The position numbers and the translations under genes are program-made. A stretch of 64,000 nt of DNA, taken from the NCBI RefSeq assembly GCF_900105255.1, contig NZ_LT629763.1, forward strand, positions 2,604,001 through 2,668,000, read 5' to 3'. Shown one piece after another: positions 47,928 through 59,744 of this stretch (the first letter of the stretch is position 1; every line of letters starts with the position of its first letter). Under the pieces are notes generated by a model that was not told the DNA's origin, searched no databases, and was given only the letters and a program-made list of their open reading frames with translations. Origin of the DNA: Halopseudomonas sabulinigri. GTDB taxonomy: Bacteria > Pseudomonadota > Gammaproteobacteria > Pseudomonadales > Pseudomonadaceae.

Positions 47928-47993
47928 ATGAACAAACCCGCACAGCTGCGCGCACAGATGATTATGACCGCCATTCCCATATCGGCGGGCTAG
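47928..47993 (+). CDS. Candidate ilvA leader peptide (21 aa, Ile-containing)
   Basis: Short frame ATG...TAG ending MIMTAIPISAG: three Ile codons (ATT 47961, ATT 47973, ATA 47979) and one Thr in the last ten codons. Its 3' end overlaps two pairing segments of a downstream terminator structure, and the next gene makes the first enzyme of isoleucine synthesis. There is no Shine-Dalgarno site, so translation would depend on a leaderless transcript. It is too short for similarity evidence; the call rests on architecture. Confidence 0.6.
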   Translation: MNKPAQLRAQMIMTAIPISAG

Positions 47994-48033
47994 CTACGTG
48001 CGCACCCAAACCCGCCTTCGAGGCGGGTTTTTT
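47968..48033 (+). terminator. Four-segment attenuator ahead of ilvA
   Basis: Segment 1 CCGCC (47968-47972) can pair with segment 2 GGCGGG (47984-47989). Segment 2 can alternatively pair with segment 3 CCCGCC (48011-48016). Segment 3 with segment 4 GGCGGG (48022-48027) forms the terminator AAACCCGCC-TTCGA-GGCGGGTTT followed by TTT. Segments 1 and 2 lie inside the leader ORF with Ile codons at and just before segment 1. The terminator is certain as a hairpin; the switching is inferred. Confidence 0.7.
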
Positions 48034-48071
48034 GTAACGTCTCCAAGGCCAAAGCGATTTCAGGAGACAAC

Positions 48072-49148
48072 ATGAACACCGCCGTACCCGCCCTCACCAG
48101 CACACCGCCACCGACCGCCGAACCCCAACCGGTAGACGATGGCGTGAGCGACCTACCCCGCGCGCGCCTGAAACAGCTGGTCACCCGCATTCTCTCGGCG
48201 CCGGTCTACGATCTGGCGGTGGAAACCCCGCTGCAGACTGCTGCGGGGTTATCAGGCCGGCTGGGCAATCAAGTGCTGCTCAAGCGTGAAGATCTGCAAC
48301 CGGTGTTCTCCTTCAAGATTCGCGGCGCCTATACCAAGATCGCGCGGCTCAGCGAGACCGCCCGCGCCAAGGGCGTGATCACCGCGTCTGCCGGCAACCA
48401 CGCGCAGGGCGTCGCCCTTGCGGCGCAAAAACTCGGCATCCAGGCGCTGATCGTCATGCCCACCACCACCCCGGCGCTCAAGATCGAGGGCGTGCGCTCC
48501 CGTGGTGCTACAGCGCTGTTGCACGGCGAAGCCTTCCCTGCGGCTCTAGCCCATGCCCTGCAACTGGCCGAGCAGTACGGCTACACCTTCATCCCGCCGT
48601 TCGACGATCCCGACGTGATCGCCGGACAGGGCACGGTGGCCGTGGAAATTCTGCGGCAGCAGGGCGGCCAGCTGGATGCGATCTTCGTCCCGGTGGGCGG
48701 CGGCAGTCTGATCGCGGGCGTTTCCGCCTATGTGAAATACCTGCGCCCGGACGTCCGCATCATTGGCGTAGAATCGGAAGAGTCCGCCTGTTTGCAGGCT
48801 GCTTTGGCGGCAGGTGAACGCGTTACCTTGCCCAAAGTAGGGCGCTTTGCCGATGGCGTCGCCGTCGCCCAGGTCGGTTTGAACAACTTCGAAGTGTGCC
48901 GCCATTACGTGGACGAGGTGATCACCGTCAGCAACGACGCCATCTGCGCCGCCGTGCGGGACATCTACGACGATACCCGCTCCATCACCGAACCTTCCGG
49001 CGCCCTGGCGGTGGCCGGTCTCAAGCAGTACGTGGGGCGCGAGCAATGCCGCGATCAGGTACTGGTGGCCATCAACTCCGGCGCCAATATCGATTTCAAC
49101 AGCCTGGGTTATGTGATTGAGCGGGCCGGGGTGATGGCGCGAGGCTAA
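48072..49148 (+). CDS. ilvA: Threonine ammonia-lyase without the regulatory domain
   Basis: Deaminates threonine to 2-oxobutyrate, the entry to isoleucine synthesis. 358 aa against roughly 500-515 for the usual biosynthetic enzyme. The PLP lysine is in [10 protein letters not shown] (about Lys82), with [12 protein letters not shown], the glycine loop [12 protein letters not shown] and the Ser/Thr in [12 protein letters not shown]. The protein ends about 20 residues after INSGANIDF, precisely where the ACT-like feedback domain of IlvA begins. The space to glyQ cannot hold a remnant. It is more like IlvA than TdcB in its core. RBS AGGAGA, ATG 48072. Confidence 0.9.
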   Translation: MNTAVPALTSTPPPTAEPQPVDDGVSDLPRARLKQLVTRILSAPVYDLAVETPLQTAAGLSGRLGNQVLLKREDLQPVFSFKIRGAYTKIARLSETARAKGVITASAGNHAQGVALAAQKLGIQALIVMPTTTPALKIEGVRSRGATALLHGEAFPAALAHALQLAEQYGYTFIPPFDDPDVIAGQGTVAVEILRQQGGQLDAIFVPVGGGSLIAGVSAYVKYLRPDVRIIGVESEESACLQAALAAGERVTLPKVGRFADGVAVAQVGLNNFEVCRHYVDEVITVSNDAICAAVRDIYDDTRSITEPSGALAVAGLKQYVGREQCRDQVLVAINSGANIDFNSLGYVIERAGVMARG

Positions 49149-49185
49149 GCTGCACCCATCACCTGTACGTCAGCGTCATTGCATC

Positions 49186-49206
49186 CCGCCGGCAAGGCAC
49201 CGGCGG
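49186..49206 (+). terminator. Possible hairpin terminator after ilvA
   Basis: CCGCCGG-N7-CCGGCGG, a perfect 7-bp GC stem 38 nt after the ilvA stop but with no T-run. A second stem GCCAGGC/GCCTGGC follows at 49233-49253. Either may end ilvA transcripts with Rho, or act in the glyQ 5' leader. Confidence 0.4.
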
Positions 49207-49375
49207 CCACGCCACTGAATCGCCGCAGCCTAGCCAGGCCAACTCTGCCTGGCCGCGAACGCGCTCCCGATTTGCGCGCTCGCCCCAGCAAATCCGCCGC
49301 TTTCCTGTATGTTGCCCCCTATCTGAATGTATACTTCGGCCTTTCTTTATTTCGCAGCCTACCCCGGTGAAAAAC

Positions 49376-50323
49376 GTGACTCAGACCAATCCAGCCGTCC
49401 ACACCTTCCAAGGACTGATCCTTGCCCTACAGAGCTACTGGGCAGAGCGGGGGTGTGTGGTACTGCAGCCCTACGACATGGAAATGGGCGCCGGCACCTT
49501 CCATACCGCGACCTTCCTGCGCGCCGTTGGCCCGGAGAAGTGGAACGCCGCTTATGTACAGCCCAGCCGCCGCCCGGCTGACGGCCGCTATGGCGAGAAC
49601 CCCAACCGCCTGCAGCATTACTACCAATTCCAGGTGGTGCTCAAACCGAACCCTGACAACATCCAGGAGCTGTACCTCGACTCGCTGCGCCACATCGGCG
49701 TCGACCCGCTGGTACACGACATTCGCTTTGTTGAAGACAACTGGGAATCGCCCACACTCGGCGCCTGGGGTCTGGGTTGGGAAGTCTGGTTGAACGGTAT
49801 GGAAGTGACCCAGTTCACCTATTTCCAGCAGGTCGGCGGCGTCGAATGCTATCCGGTGACCGGCGAGATTACCTACGGTCTGGAGCGTCTGGCGATGTAC
49901 CTGCAGGGCGTGGATTCGGTCTACGATCTGGTCTATTCCGATGGCCCCTTCGGCAAGGTCACTTACGGCGACGTGTTCCACCAGAACGAGGTAGAGCAAT
50001 CAACCTTCAACTTCGAGCACGCCAATGTCGACAAGCTGTTTGAGCTGTTTGACTTCTACGAGAGCGAAGCCAATAGGCTGATCGAGCTGGAGCTGCCGCT
50101 GCCGGCCTATGAAATGGTCATCAAGGCCTCGCACACCTTCAACCTGCTGGATGCTCGCCGCGCCATCTCGGTGACCGAGCGTCAGCGTTATATTCTCCGT
50201 GTCCGCACATTGTCCCGCGCGATTGCCCAGAGCTACCTGCTGGCCCGCGCTCGCCTCGGCTTCCCGATGGCCACCCCCGAATTGCGTGATGAAGTACTGG
50301 CCAAGCTGAAGGAGGCCGAATGA
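49376..50323 (+). CDS. glyQ: Glycyl-tRNA synthetase alpha subunit
   Basis: 315 aa, class II synthetase subunit carrying the catalytic core: [47 protein letters not shown] (read in parts), [21 protein letters not shown]. The start is GTG at 49376 with GGTGA 5 nt before it; the GTG three codons upstream overlaps that site. This gives the usual 315-aa length. The stop overlaps the glyS start. Confidence 0.96.
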   Translation: MTQTNPAVHTFQGLILALQSYWAERGCVVLQPYDMEMGAGTFHTATFLRAVGPEKWNAAYVQPSRRPADGRYGENPNRLQHYYQFQVVLKPNPDNIQELYLDSLRHIGVDPLVHDIRFVEDNWESPTLGAWGLGWEVWLNGMEVTQFTYFQQVGGVECYPVTGEITYGLERLAMYLQGVDSVYDLVYSDGPFGKVTYGDVFHQNEVEQSTFNFEHANVDKLFELFDFYESEANRLIELELPLPAYEMVIKASHTFNLLDARRAISVTERQRYILRVRTLSRAIAQSYLLARARLGFPMATPELRDEVLAKLKEAE

Positions 50324-52377
50324 TGCAGGCTCAGGATTTTCTGGTTGAACTGGGTACCGAAGAGCTGCCGCCCAAGGCGCTGAAAAAGCTTGCCGAGGCG
50401 TTTCTGGCCGGCGTGGAGAAGGGCCTGAACGAAGCTGGCCTGGCATACAGCGCGGCGCGCTACTTTGCCGCGCCGCGTCGGCTGGCGATCCAGGTTGATC
50501 AACTGGCCACCCAGCAGCCCGACCGCAGCAATCAAATGGACGGCCCACCGGTGCAGGCCGCCTTCGATGCCGACGGCAACCCGACCAAAGCAGCCGAAGG
50601 CTTTGCCCGCAAGTGTGGCGTGAGCGTTGCCGAGCTGGATCAGAGCGGCCCCAAACTGCGCTTTGTACAGAGCATTCCGGGTCAGCCCGCGGCTGATCTG
50701 CTGCCTGGTATCGTCGATAGCGCATTGGCTGCGTTGCCGATTCCCAAACGCATGCGCTGGGCTGATCGCAAGACCGAGTTCGTGCGCCCGACCCAATGGC
50801 TGATGATGCTGCTGGGCGAGCAGGTAGTACCCTGCGAGATTCTCGCGCAGACCGCCGGCAACCAGTCGCGCGGACATCGTTTCCATCACCCCGACAGCGT
50901 CACCATCAACGCGCCCGCCGCCTACGCAGAAGCTCTGCGCGAGGCCTACGTGATTTCCGACTTTGCCGAGCGCCGTGAGCTGATCAGCGAGCGCGTCGCC
51001 GCGCTGGCTGCCGAGCAGCAGGGCACCGCCATCGTACCGGAGGATCTGCTGGATGAAGTGACCGCGCTGGTCGAGTGGCCGGTGCCGCTGGTGTGCAGCT
51101 TTGAGGAACGCTTCCTCGAGGTGCCACAGGAGGCACTGATTTCTACCATGCAGGATAACCAGAAGTACTTCTGCCTGCTGGACGCCAATGGCAAGCTGCT
51201 GCCGCGCTTTATCACCGTCGCCAACCTGGAAAGCAAAGACCCGCAGCAGATCATCGAAGGCAATGAAAAGGTCGTGCGTCCGCGCCTGACCGATGCCGAG
51301 TTCTTCTTCAAGCAGGACAAGAAACAGCCGCTGGAAAGCCACAACGCCAGGCTCGCCAACGTCGTGTTTCAAGCCGAGCTGGGTAGCGTCTACGACAAGG
51401 CTGTGCGGGTATCAAACCTGGCCGGTTTCATTGCCGAACAGATCGGTGGTGACAGCAGCAAGGCGCAACGCGCCGGCCTGCTGAGCAAGTGCGACCTGTC
51501 GACCGAAATGGTCGGCGAGTTCCCCGAGCTGCAGGGCATCGCCGGTTATTACTACGCCAAGCACGACGGCGAGGCTGAAGACGTTGCTCTGGCCCTGAAT
51601 GAGCAGTACATGCCGCGCGGCGCCGGCGCCGAGCTGCCGACTACCCTGACCGGTGCCGCCGTAGCACTGGCCGACAAGATCGATACGCTGGTCGGCATTT
51701 TCGGCATCGGCATGCTGCCCACCGGCTCGAAAGATCCCTATGCGCTGCGTCGCGCCGCGTTGGGTGTGCTGCGCATTCTTATCGACAAGCAGCTGGAACT
51801 GAACCTGAATGAAGCCCTGCAGGTTGCCGTGCAGCAGTATGGCGAGCGCGTAAAGGCTGAGGGCCTGATCAGCCAGGTGCAAGACTTCATCTTCGACCGC
51901 CTGCGCGCGCGCTACGAAGACGAAGGCATCGACACCACCGTGTACCAATCGGTGCGCGCCGTGAGCCCGCTATCGCCACTGGATTTCGATCAGCGCGTGC
52001 AGGCCGTGCAGGCTTTCCGTCGCCTGCCCGAAGCCGAGACCCTGGCTGCTGCCAACAAGCGGGTGTCCAACATCCTCTCTAAGGCAGAGGGTGAGGTGTC
52101 CAGCGCCATCGATCGCACGCTGCAGCAAGAAGCCGCCGAGCAGACGTTGACCCGCGCCGTAGAAGCCGCTGAGCAGGCCGTAGCGCCGCTGGCGAGTGAG
52201 CGCCGTTATCAGCAGACGCTTGAGCATCTGGCAGCGCTACGCAAGCCGGTAGACGCTTTCTTCGATCAGGTCCTGGTGAACGCCGAGGACCCTGCCGTGA
52301 AAGCCAACCGTTACGCGTTGCTGGCACGCTTGCGTGGCCTGTTCCTTGGGGTTGCTGACATTTCGCTATTGGGTTGA
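50320..52377 (+). CDS. glyS: Glycyl-tRNA synthetase beta subunit
   Basis: 685 aa. Supplies tRNA recognition to the alpha2beta2 enzyme. N-terminal [17 protein letters not shown] and the HD-like central core ([30 protein letters not shown]) are typical, with a C-terminal anticodon-binding DALR-like domain. Two adjacent ATGs (50320 and 50323) overlap the glyQ stop; the second would give 684 aa. Confidence 0.96.
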   Translation: MMQAQDFLVELGTEELPPKALKKLAEAFLAGVEKGLNEAGLAYSAARYFAAPRRLAIQVDQLATQQPDRSNQMDGPPVQAAFDADGNPTKAAEGFARKCGVSVAELDQSGPKLRFVQSIPGQPAADLLPGIVDSALAALPIPKRMRWADRKTEFVRPTQWLMMLLGEQVVPCEILAQTAGNQSRGHRFHHPDSVTINAPAAYAEALREAYVISDFAERRELISERVAALAAEQQGTAIVPEDLLDEVTALVEWPVPLVCSFEERFLEVPQEALISTMQDNQKYFCLLDANGKLLPRFITVANLESKDPQQIIEGNEKVVRPRLTDAEFFFKQDKKQPLESHNARLANVVFQAELGSVYDKAVRVSNLAGFIAEQIGGDSSKAQRAGLLSKCDLSTEMVGEFPELQGIAGYYYAKHDGEAEDVALALNEQYMPRGAGAELPTTLTGAAVALADKIDTLVGIFGIGMLPTGSKDPYALRRAALGVLRILIDKQLELNLNEALQVAVQQYGERVKAEGLISQVQDFIFDRLRARYEDEGIDTTVYQSVRAVSPLSPLDFDQRVQAVQAFRRLPEAETLAAANKRVSNILSKAEGEVSSAIDRTLQQEAAEQTLTRAVEAAEQAVAPLASERRYQQTLEHLAALRKPVDAFFDQVLVNAEDPAVKANRYALLARLRGLFLGVADISLLG

Positions 52378-52396
52378 AGCAGCCACAAAGACTAAG

Positions 52397-52430
52397 CGGC
52401 AAGCTGTCCGCTCTGACTTGTAGCTTGCCG
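52397..52430. repeat. Intergenic inverted repeat between glyS and gmhB
   Basis: CGGCAAGCT and AGCTTGCCG are perfect 9-bp arms 16 nt apart. A further GAGCTTGCCGC follows at 52436-52446, just before gmhB. Such AGCTTGCCG/GCTTGTAGCTTG motifs look REP-like. The stem could also weakly terminate glyS. Confidence 0.5.
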
Positions 52431-52446
52431 TGTGGAGCTTGCCGCT

Positions 52447-52980
52447 ATGAAGCTGATCATTCTCGACCGCGACGGGGTCATCAACCAGGACTCCGACGCC
52501 TACATCAAGAGCCTGGAGGAATGGATCCCCATCCCCGGCTCAATCGACGCCATTGCGCGCCTGAGCAAGGCCGGTTGGACGGTGGCGGTGGCCACCAACC
52601 AATCCGGTGTCGGGCGTGGCTACTACAGTGAAGCGACACTGCAGAGCATGCATGAGCGGCTGCGCGCGCTGGTGGCAGGGCAGGGTGGCAAGGTCGACCT
52701 GATCCGCTATTGTCCGCACTCTCCCGAGGTTGGCTGTGATTGCCGCAAACCGGCGCCCGGCTTGTTTCATCAAATTGCGCAGGGCCTGCATGCCGATCTG
52801 GCTGGCGTACCCACCGTCGGCGATAGCCTGCGCGATCTGCAGGCCGGTATCGCCGTTGGCTGCAGCCCTTTTCTGGTACGTACCGGCAAAGGCCAGAGCA
52901 CACAACACAAGGCGTTGCCCGAAGGCACGCTGATTTTTGATAATCTGGCCGCCGTTGCCGACCACCTTCTGGAAGCCTGA
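52447..52980 (+). CDS. gmhB: D-glycero-beta-D-manno-heptose-1,7-bisphosphate 7-phosphatase
   Basis: 177-aa HAD phosphatase for LPS heptose synthesis. Nucleophile motif LDRDGVIN (residues 6-13), ATNQSGVGRGYY and the zinc-loop Cys/His cluster CPHSPEVGCDCRKP (about residue 92), then GDSLRDLQAG. The start at 52447 is chosen from the family start MKLIILDRDGV. It is followed 3 nt later by plsC. Confidence 0.93.
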   Translation: MKLIILDRDGVINQDSDAYIKSLEEWIPIPGSIDAIARLSKAGWTVAVATNQSGVGRGYYSEATLQSMHERLRALVAGQGGKVDLIRYCPHSPEVGCDCRKPAPGLFHQIAQGLHADLAGVPTVGDSLRDLQAGIAVGCSPFLVRTGKGQSTQHKALPEGTLIFDNLAAVADHLLEA

Positions 52981-52983
52981 ACC

Positions 52984-53718
52984 ATGTCCTTGCTGATGCG
53001 CCTTCGCGTCATTCTGTTTTATTTTCTGCTGGCGTCCAGTGCCGGCATCTGGTGTGTGCTGATTGTCTTTATTGCGCCTTTTCTCAGCACCCGCTGGCGC
53101 ATCAAGGTGATCATCGAGTGGTGGACGCGCGCCGCGGTCTGGCTGAGCAAGCAGATAGTCGGTCTCGATTATGAAGTGAGCGGACGCGAGAACATCCCTG
53201 ATCAACCCGGGGTAATTCTGGCCAATCACCAAAGCACCTGGGAAACCTTCTTTCTGCCCCAACTGTTTCGACCACAAACCCAACTGATCAAGAAAGAGCT
53301 GCTTTACGTGCCCTTTTTTGGCTGGGCCTTTGCACTGGCCAAGCCGATTGCCATCGACCGCAGCAAGGCCCGCGACTCGCTGCAACAGCTCACCCGTATT
53401 GGCGGCCAGCGCCTGGCAGAGGGCATCTGGATTCTGGTGTTCCCCGAAGGCACGCGCAAGCTGCCCGGCGAACAGGTCAAGTTTTCCCGCGGCGGCGCGG
53501 CACTGGCCTGCGCCAACGCTGCCCCCATCATTCCGGTCGCGCATAACGCTGGGGCACACTGGCCCAAGCAGGGCTGGGGCAAAAAGCCGGGCACCATCAA
53601 GGTGATGATCGGTCCGGCGATCTACCCTGCCGGCAGTGATCCAAGATCCATCGTCGCGGCCAACAAGCAGGCCGAGGCCTGGATTAACCAGGCGCTGCAG
53701 GACACTCGCGACACCTAA
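52984..53718 (+). CDS. plsC: 1-acyl-sn-glycerol-3-phosphate acyltransferase
   Basis: 244 aa. Makes phosphatidic acid at the inner membrane. An N-terminal hydrophobic segment (VILFYFLLASSAGIWCVLIVF) precedes NHQSTWET (HX4E active-site variant, about residue 80) and VFPEGTRKLPG. It is adjacent to gmhB with a 3-nt gap, probably cotranscribed. Confidence 0.92.
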   Translation: MSLLMRLRVILFYFLLASSAGIWCVLIVFIAPFLSTRWRIKVIIEWWTRAAVWLSKQIVGLDYEVSGRENIPDQPGVILANHQSTWETFFLPQLFRPQTQLIKKELLYVPFFGWAFALAKPIAIDRSKARDSLQQLTRIGGQRLAEGIWILVFPEGTRKLPGEQVKFSRGGAALACANAAPIIPVAHNAGAHWPKQGWGKKPGTIKVMIGPAIYPAGSDPRSIVAANKQAEAWINQALQDTRDT

Positions 53719-53792
53719 GCTCAGGATGGTCCATACTGGCCGTTAAAACGCCTCTGTGGGCCCTTACAATCAACATCAGATCGGAACACGAC

Positions 53793-54977
53793 ATGGATAT
53801 TCATCGCTACCTGAAAGCGCTGGTAGAAAAGGAAGGATCCGACCTGTTCTTCAGCGTGGGTGCACCGGTCACGCTCAAGCGCGAAGGTGAATTCTTTGCC
53901 TTCGGCAATCAGCCGCTGGCCAATGGCGCGGTCAAGGATCTGGCCTGGCAACTGATGAGCGAGAAGCAGATCGCCGAGTTTGAGGTCGAGCAGGAAATGA
54001 ACCTCGCGGTCGGCTTGCCGCAAGTTGGGCGTTTTCGCGTGAACGTCTACTACCAGCGCGGCGAAGTGGGCATGGTGATCCGCCACATCAGCCACAAGAT
54101 CCCCGCCTTTGCCGAACTGGGTTTGCCCAAGCAACTGGAGAAACTGGCACTGAAGGATCGCGGCCTGGTCCTGGTGGTCGGCGCTACCGGTTCGGGCAAG
54201 TCCACGACACTGGCGGCCATGCTGGACTACCGCAATACTCACCGCGCCGGGCATATTGTCTGTATAGAAGACCCGATCGAGTTCCTGCACAAACACAAGA
54301 AGGCAATCATCGATCAGCGTGAAGTGGGCCTGGATACGCAAAGCTTCGCCCATGCGCTGCGCAACGTATTGCGCGAATCACCCGACGTGATCATGATCGG
54401 TGAAATTCGTGATCGCCAGACCATGCAGCACGCCCTGCACTACAGCGAAACCGGCCATCTTGTCGTCGCTACTCTGCACGCCACCAACAGCGTTCAGGCG
54501 GTAGATCGCATCGTTAATCTCTTTCCCGACGGCGAACGCAAACAAACCCTTGGCGATATCTCGGCGAATCTCGCCGGTATCATCGCCCAACGTCTGGTGC
54601 CCGGCACCGAGAAGAAGCGGGTGGCGGCGGTGGAGGTACTCTTGCGTACGCCTTATATCCGCAATCTGATCGCCAGAGACGAACTGAGCGAGATCAAGGA
54701 TTCAATGAACCGCGGTCAGGAGCCTGGCCTGCAGAGCTTCGATCAGCACCTGCACGAACTGGTCAGCGCCGGGACAGTGAGCATGGAAATGGCCCTGCGC
54801 TACGCTGATTCGCCAACCGATCTCAAACTCAAGGCCAAATTCAACGATACTCGTAGCGAGTCACCGTTAAAGATGGAGCAGTCCGGATCTGGCGCCCCTG
54901 CCGCCGAAGCAGAGCTGGAGTTCAAGGCCCCGTCTACCGGCTTCTCCGACTCAGATCTGACCGACGATTTCCGTTAA
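53793..54977 (+). CDS. pilU: Type IV pilus retraction ATPase PilU
   Basis: 394-aa secretion ATPase. A PAS-like N-domain (residues about 1-100) is followed by Walker A GATGSGKST (about residue 130), IEDPIEFLH, Walker B MIGEIRD and the His box ATLHATNSVQAV. The length beyond 360 aa, with a polar tail ending DDFR, is PilU-like rather than PilT-like. PilU aids PilT in retraction. No pilT or other pilus gene is nearby, which is unusual. Confidence 0.88.
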   Translation: MDIHRYLKALVEKEGSDLFFSVGAPVTLKREGEFFAFGNQPLANGAVKDLAWQLMSEKQIAEFEVEQEMNLAVGLPQVGRFRVNVYYQRGEVGMVIRHISHKIPAFAELGLPKQLEKLALKDRGLVLVVGATGSGKSTTLAAMLDYRNTHRAGHIVCIEDPIEFLHKHKKAIIDQREVGLDTQSFAHALRNVLRESPDVIMIGEIRDRQTMQHALHYSETGHLVVATLHATNSVQAVDRIVNLFPDGERKQTLGDISANLAGIIAQRLVPGTEKKRVAAVEVLLRTPYIRNLIARDELSEIKDSMNRGQEPGLQSFDQHLHELVSAGTVSMEMALRYADSPTDLKLKAKFNDTRSESPLKMEQSGSGAPAAEAELEFKAPSTGFSDSDLTDDFR

Positions 54978-55002
54978 ACACAGCGTGCAGTAAAGGCAAA
55001 AG

Positions 55003-55037
55003 AAAACCCCTTAATCCATACGGATTAAGGGGTTTTT
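55003..55037. terminator. Bidirectional terminator between pilU and gyrB
   Basis: Perfect 15-bp stem AAAACCCCTTAATCC/GGATTAAGGGGTTTT with loop ATAC, T-runs on both strands. It lies 26 nt after the pilU stop and 24 nt after the gyrB stop. Confidence 0.93.
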
Positions 55038-55060
55038 CAGCACTACACACTAGTTGTTGA

Positions 55061-57481
<2,421 letters not shown>

Positions 57482-57493
57482 TCACTCCAGACT

Positions 57494-58588
57494 TCATTCG
57501 GTCTGCACAATGTGTCCATGTTCCACGTGGAACATGGATAAAGGTGTTTCACTACGCCAGCAATCTCGCAGTGGATCCGCTTCCACGCAGGTGATAAAAA
57601 CCTGGCAATCCAGCGATTCCAGCAATCGGCACAAGGCATCCCTGTGCTGTTTGTCCAACTCGGACGGCAGATCATCTACCAAAAACAGACAATCGCTCTG
57701 CCGTCCCAAATCTTTAAGCAGCCGCCCCTGCGCAAGCTTCAGCCCACAGACCACAAGCTTCTGTTGCCCCCGAGACAGCACCTCAGCTGCGTTCAGACCA
57801 TTGATACGCAGCCGCAAATCGGCGCGCTGGGGTCCAGACTGGGTATGCCCGATAGCCATGTCTCGCTCAAACTGAGAATCCAGAACCTCAACCAAAGAGC
57901 GATCCTTATCCCAGCCACGGTAGTAGCTGAGTGAAAGACCATCCAATGACAGCAACTCGCCCAACACAGCTTCGAATACCGGTTTCAGCGCAGCTATATA
58001 AGTGCGCCGGAAGGCATCAATCTGCTCTCCGGCCGCGATCAACTCAGCTTCCCACGGGGCTAACATCGAACGCTCGATTCTACCACGTCGTAGCAATGAA
58101 TTCCGTTGCTTGAGGCTTTTTTGCAGCCTTTGCCATGTCGGCAAAAAACGATGTTCCACGTGGAACACACCCCAGTCGAGGTACTGCCGCCGCTGTTTAG
58201 GGGCGCCCTCAAGTAACCGAAAGCTTTCCGGATTGATCAACTGCAGGGGCAGGGTCTCCGCGAGCTGCGCTGTACTCCGCACATTCTCACCGTTCAAACG
58301 GATCTCATAGTCAGCCTGACGATTGCGAGAAATGCCCATGGCACAAGTAGGAACACCGCTGCGCTCAATTTCCGCGAACACCGTACAGGTGGCTTGCTCA
58401 TACTGAATGACGGGCTGCAGGCGGGTACTACGAAAGGAGCGTGCAAGGCCAAGAATATGAATCGCTTCAAGCAAGCTGGTTTTTCCGCTGCCGTTAGCGC
58501 CAGAGATAAGATTGATACGAGGGGAGGGGAGAATCGTCACCGGGTGCAAATTGCGCACCGCGGTGACCGTCAAACGTTTGAGGGGCAT
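57494..58588 (-). CDS. recF: DNA replication/repair protein RecF
   Basis: 364 aa SMC-like ATPase that helps load RecA at gaps. Walker [16 protein letters not shown] (about residue 30), signature LSRGQQKLV (about residue 270) and Walker [13 protein letters not shown]. The start at 58588 ([13 protein letters not shown]) follows dnaN by 7 nt. Two perfect 16-bp parS sites lie inside the gene, both encoding the pentapeptide FHVEH, one of them only 25 nt before the stop codon. Confidence 0.96.
   Translation of the reverse strand: MPLKRLTVTAVRNLHPVTILPSPRINLISGANGSGKTSLLEAIHILGLARSFRSTRLQPVIQYEQATCTVFAEIERSGVPTCAMGISRNRQADYEIRLNGENVRSTAQLAETLPLQLINPESFRLLEGAPKQRRQYLDWGVFHVEHRFLPTWQRLQKSLKQRNSLLRRGRIERSMLAPWEAELIAAGEQIDAFRRTYIAALKPVFEAVLGELLSLDGLSLSYYRGWDKDRSLVEVLDSQFERDMAIGHTQSGPQRADLRLRINGLNAAEVLSRGQQKLVVCGLKLAQGRLLKDLGRQSDCLFLVDDLPSELDKQHRDALCRLLESLDCQVFITCVEADPLRDCWRSETPLSMFHVEHGHIVQTE
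57519..57534. promoter_or_regulatory. parS site 1
   Basis: TGTTCCACGTGGAACA, a perfect 16-bp palindrome that extends to 24 bp (57515-57538). It matches the ParB-binding consensus of pseudomonads. It lies within the 3' end of recF, about 3.7 kb from the dnaA start. Confidence 0.92.
58152..58167. promoter_or_regulatory. parS site 2
   Basis: A second perfect TGTTCCACGTGGAACA, 633 bp from the first and also within recF, encoding FHVEH in the same frame. Confidence 0.92.
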
Positions 58589-58595
58589 AGTGCGT

Positions 58596-59699
58596 TCAGA
58601 GACGCATCGGCATGACGACGTAGAGGCTGTCTTCCGACTCTGCTTCCTGCACCAACGCACTACTATTGGCGTCAGACAAAATCAGCTTGGCTTGTTCGTG
58701 GCCCAACACGTTCATGACATCCAGCAGGTAGCTGACGTTGAAGCCGATTTCCAACGGGCTGCCGTTGTAATCAACCATCACTTCCTCTTCTGCTTCTTCC
58801 TGCTCAGGGTTGTTGGCCTGAATCTTCAACTGGCCTGCCTGCAGCATCAACCGAATACCGCGATACTTTTCGTTCGACAGAATGGCGGTGCGGCTAAAAG
58901 CGTCGCGCAGTGTTTGCCGATCTGCCAATACGATCTTGTCGCCACCGCGCGGCAGTACCCGCTCGTAATCGGGGAACTTGCCGTCGACCAGTTTCGAGGT
59001 GAAGGTAAAATCACCGGTGGTAGCACGAATATGATGCGTACCCAACACGATGTTGACGCTGTTATCCGCTTCGCTCAACAGACGCGACAGCTCAAGGATG
59101 CCCTTGCGGGGAACAATGAGTTGATAACGTTCCTGGTAGTCGATTTCTGCATCGACAGTACACATCGCCATGCGGTGACCATCGGTGGCCACGGCACGCA
59201 ATTGACCCTTATTGATCTCCAACAACAGGCCATTGAGGTAGTAGCGTACGTCCTGCTGCGCCATGGCGAAGCTGGTACGTTCAATCAGCCGACGCATCTT
59301 CGCCTGGCTGATAGAGAAGCTCATAGCGCCGGGGCCGTCTTCCACATTAGGGAAATCGTTTGCCGGCAACGTCGCCAGTGTGAAACGGCTGCGACCTGCC
59401 TTGATCACGGCCTTGTTTTCTTCAACCTTGAAGGTGAGGGTGGCGTCGTCTGGCAGCGACTTGCAGATATCCATCAGCTTGCGCGCCGGAACGGTGACTT
59501 CACCCGCCTCTGCGGCCTCTTCCAGATTGATGCGACCGACCAGTTCGACCTCAAGATCAGTCCCGGTCATCGCCAGGGTATTGCCATCAACAACCAGCAA
59601 TACGTTGGATAGAACCGGGAGTGTCTGCCGACGCTCAACAACCCCGGCTACCAATTGCAGGGGCTTCAACAGGGCTTCGCGCTGAATGGTGAATTGCAT
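58596..59699 (-). CDS. dnaN: DNA polymerase III sliding clamp (beta)
   Basis: 367 aa, three repeated clamp domains. [24 protein letters not shown] at the start, LPVLSNVLL, and the C-terminal [20 protein letters not shown] are family hallmarks. Lies between dnaA (45-nt gap) and recF (7-nt gap). Confidence 0.98.
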   Translation of the reverse strand: MQFTIQREALLKPLQLVAGVVERRQTLPVLSNVLLVVDGNTLAMTGTDLEVELVGRINLEEAAEAGEVTVPARKLMDICKSLPDDATLTFKVEENKAVIKAGRSRFTLATLPANDFPNVEDGPGAMSFSISQAKMRRLIERTSFAMAQQDVRYYLNGLLLEINKGQLRAVATDGHRMAMCTVDAEIDYQERYQLIVPRKGILELSRLLSEADNSVNIVLGTHHIRATTGDFTFTSKLVDGKFPDYERVLPRGGDKIVLADRQTLRDAFSRTAILSNEKYRGIRLMLQAGQLKIQANNPEQEEAEEEVMVDYNGSPLEIGFNVSYLLDVMNVLGHEQAKLILSDANSSALVQEAESEDSLYVVMPMRL

Positions 59700-59744
59700 T
59701 GTCTTCCTCGACCTCGTGCAGTTTGGCAGATGGTTATTTGACTA

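Noticed and set aside
48072-49148. ilvA as a pseudogene
   Set aside because: The catalytic domain is intact with all PLP-site motifs, a good ribosome-binding site and no frameshift; only the regulatory domain is missing.
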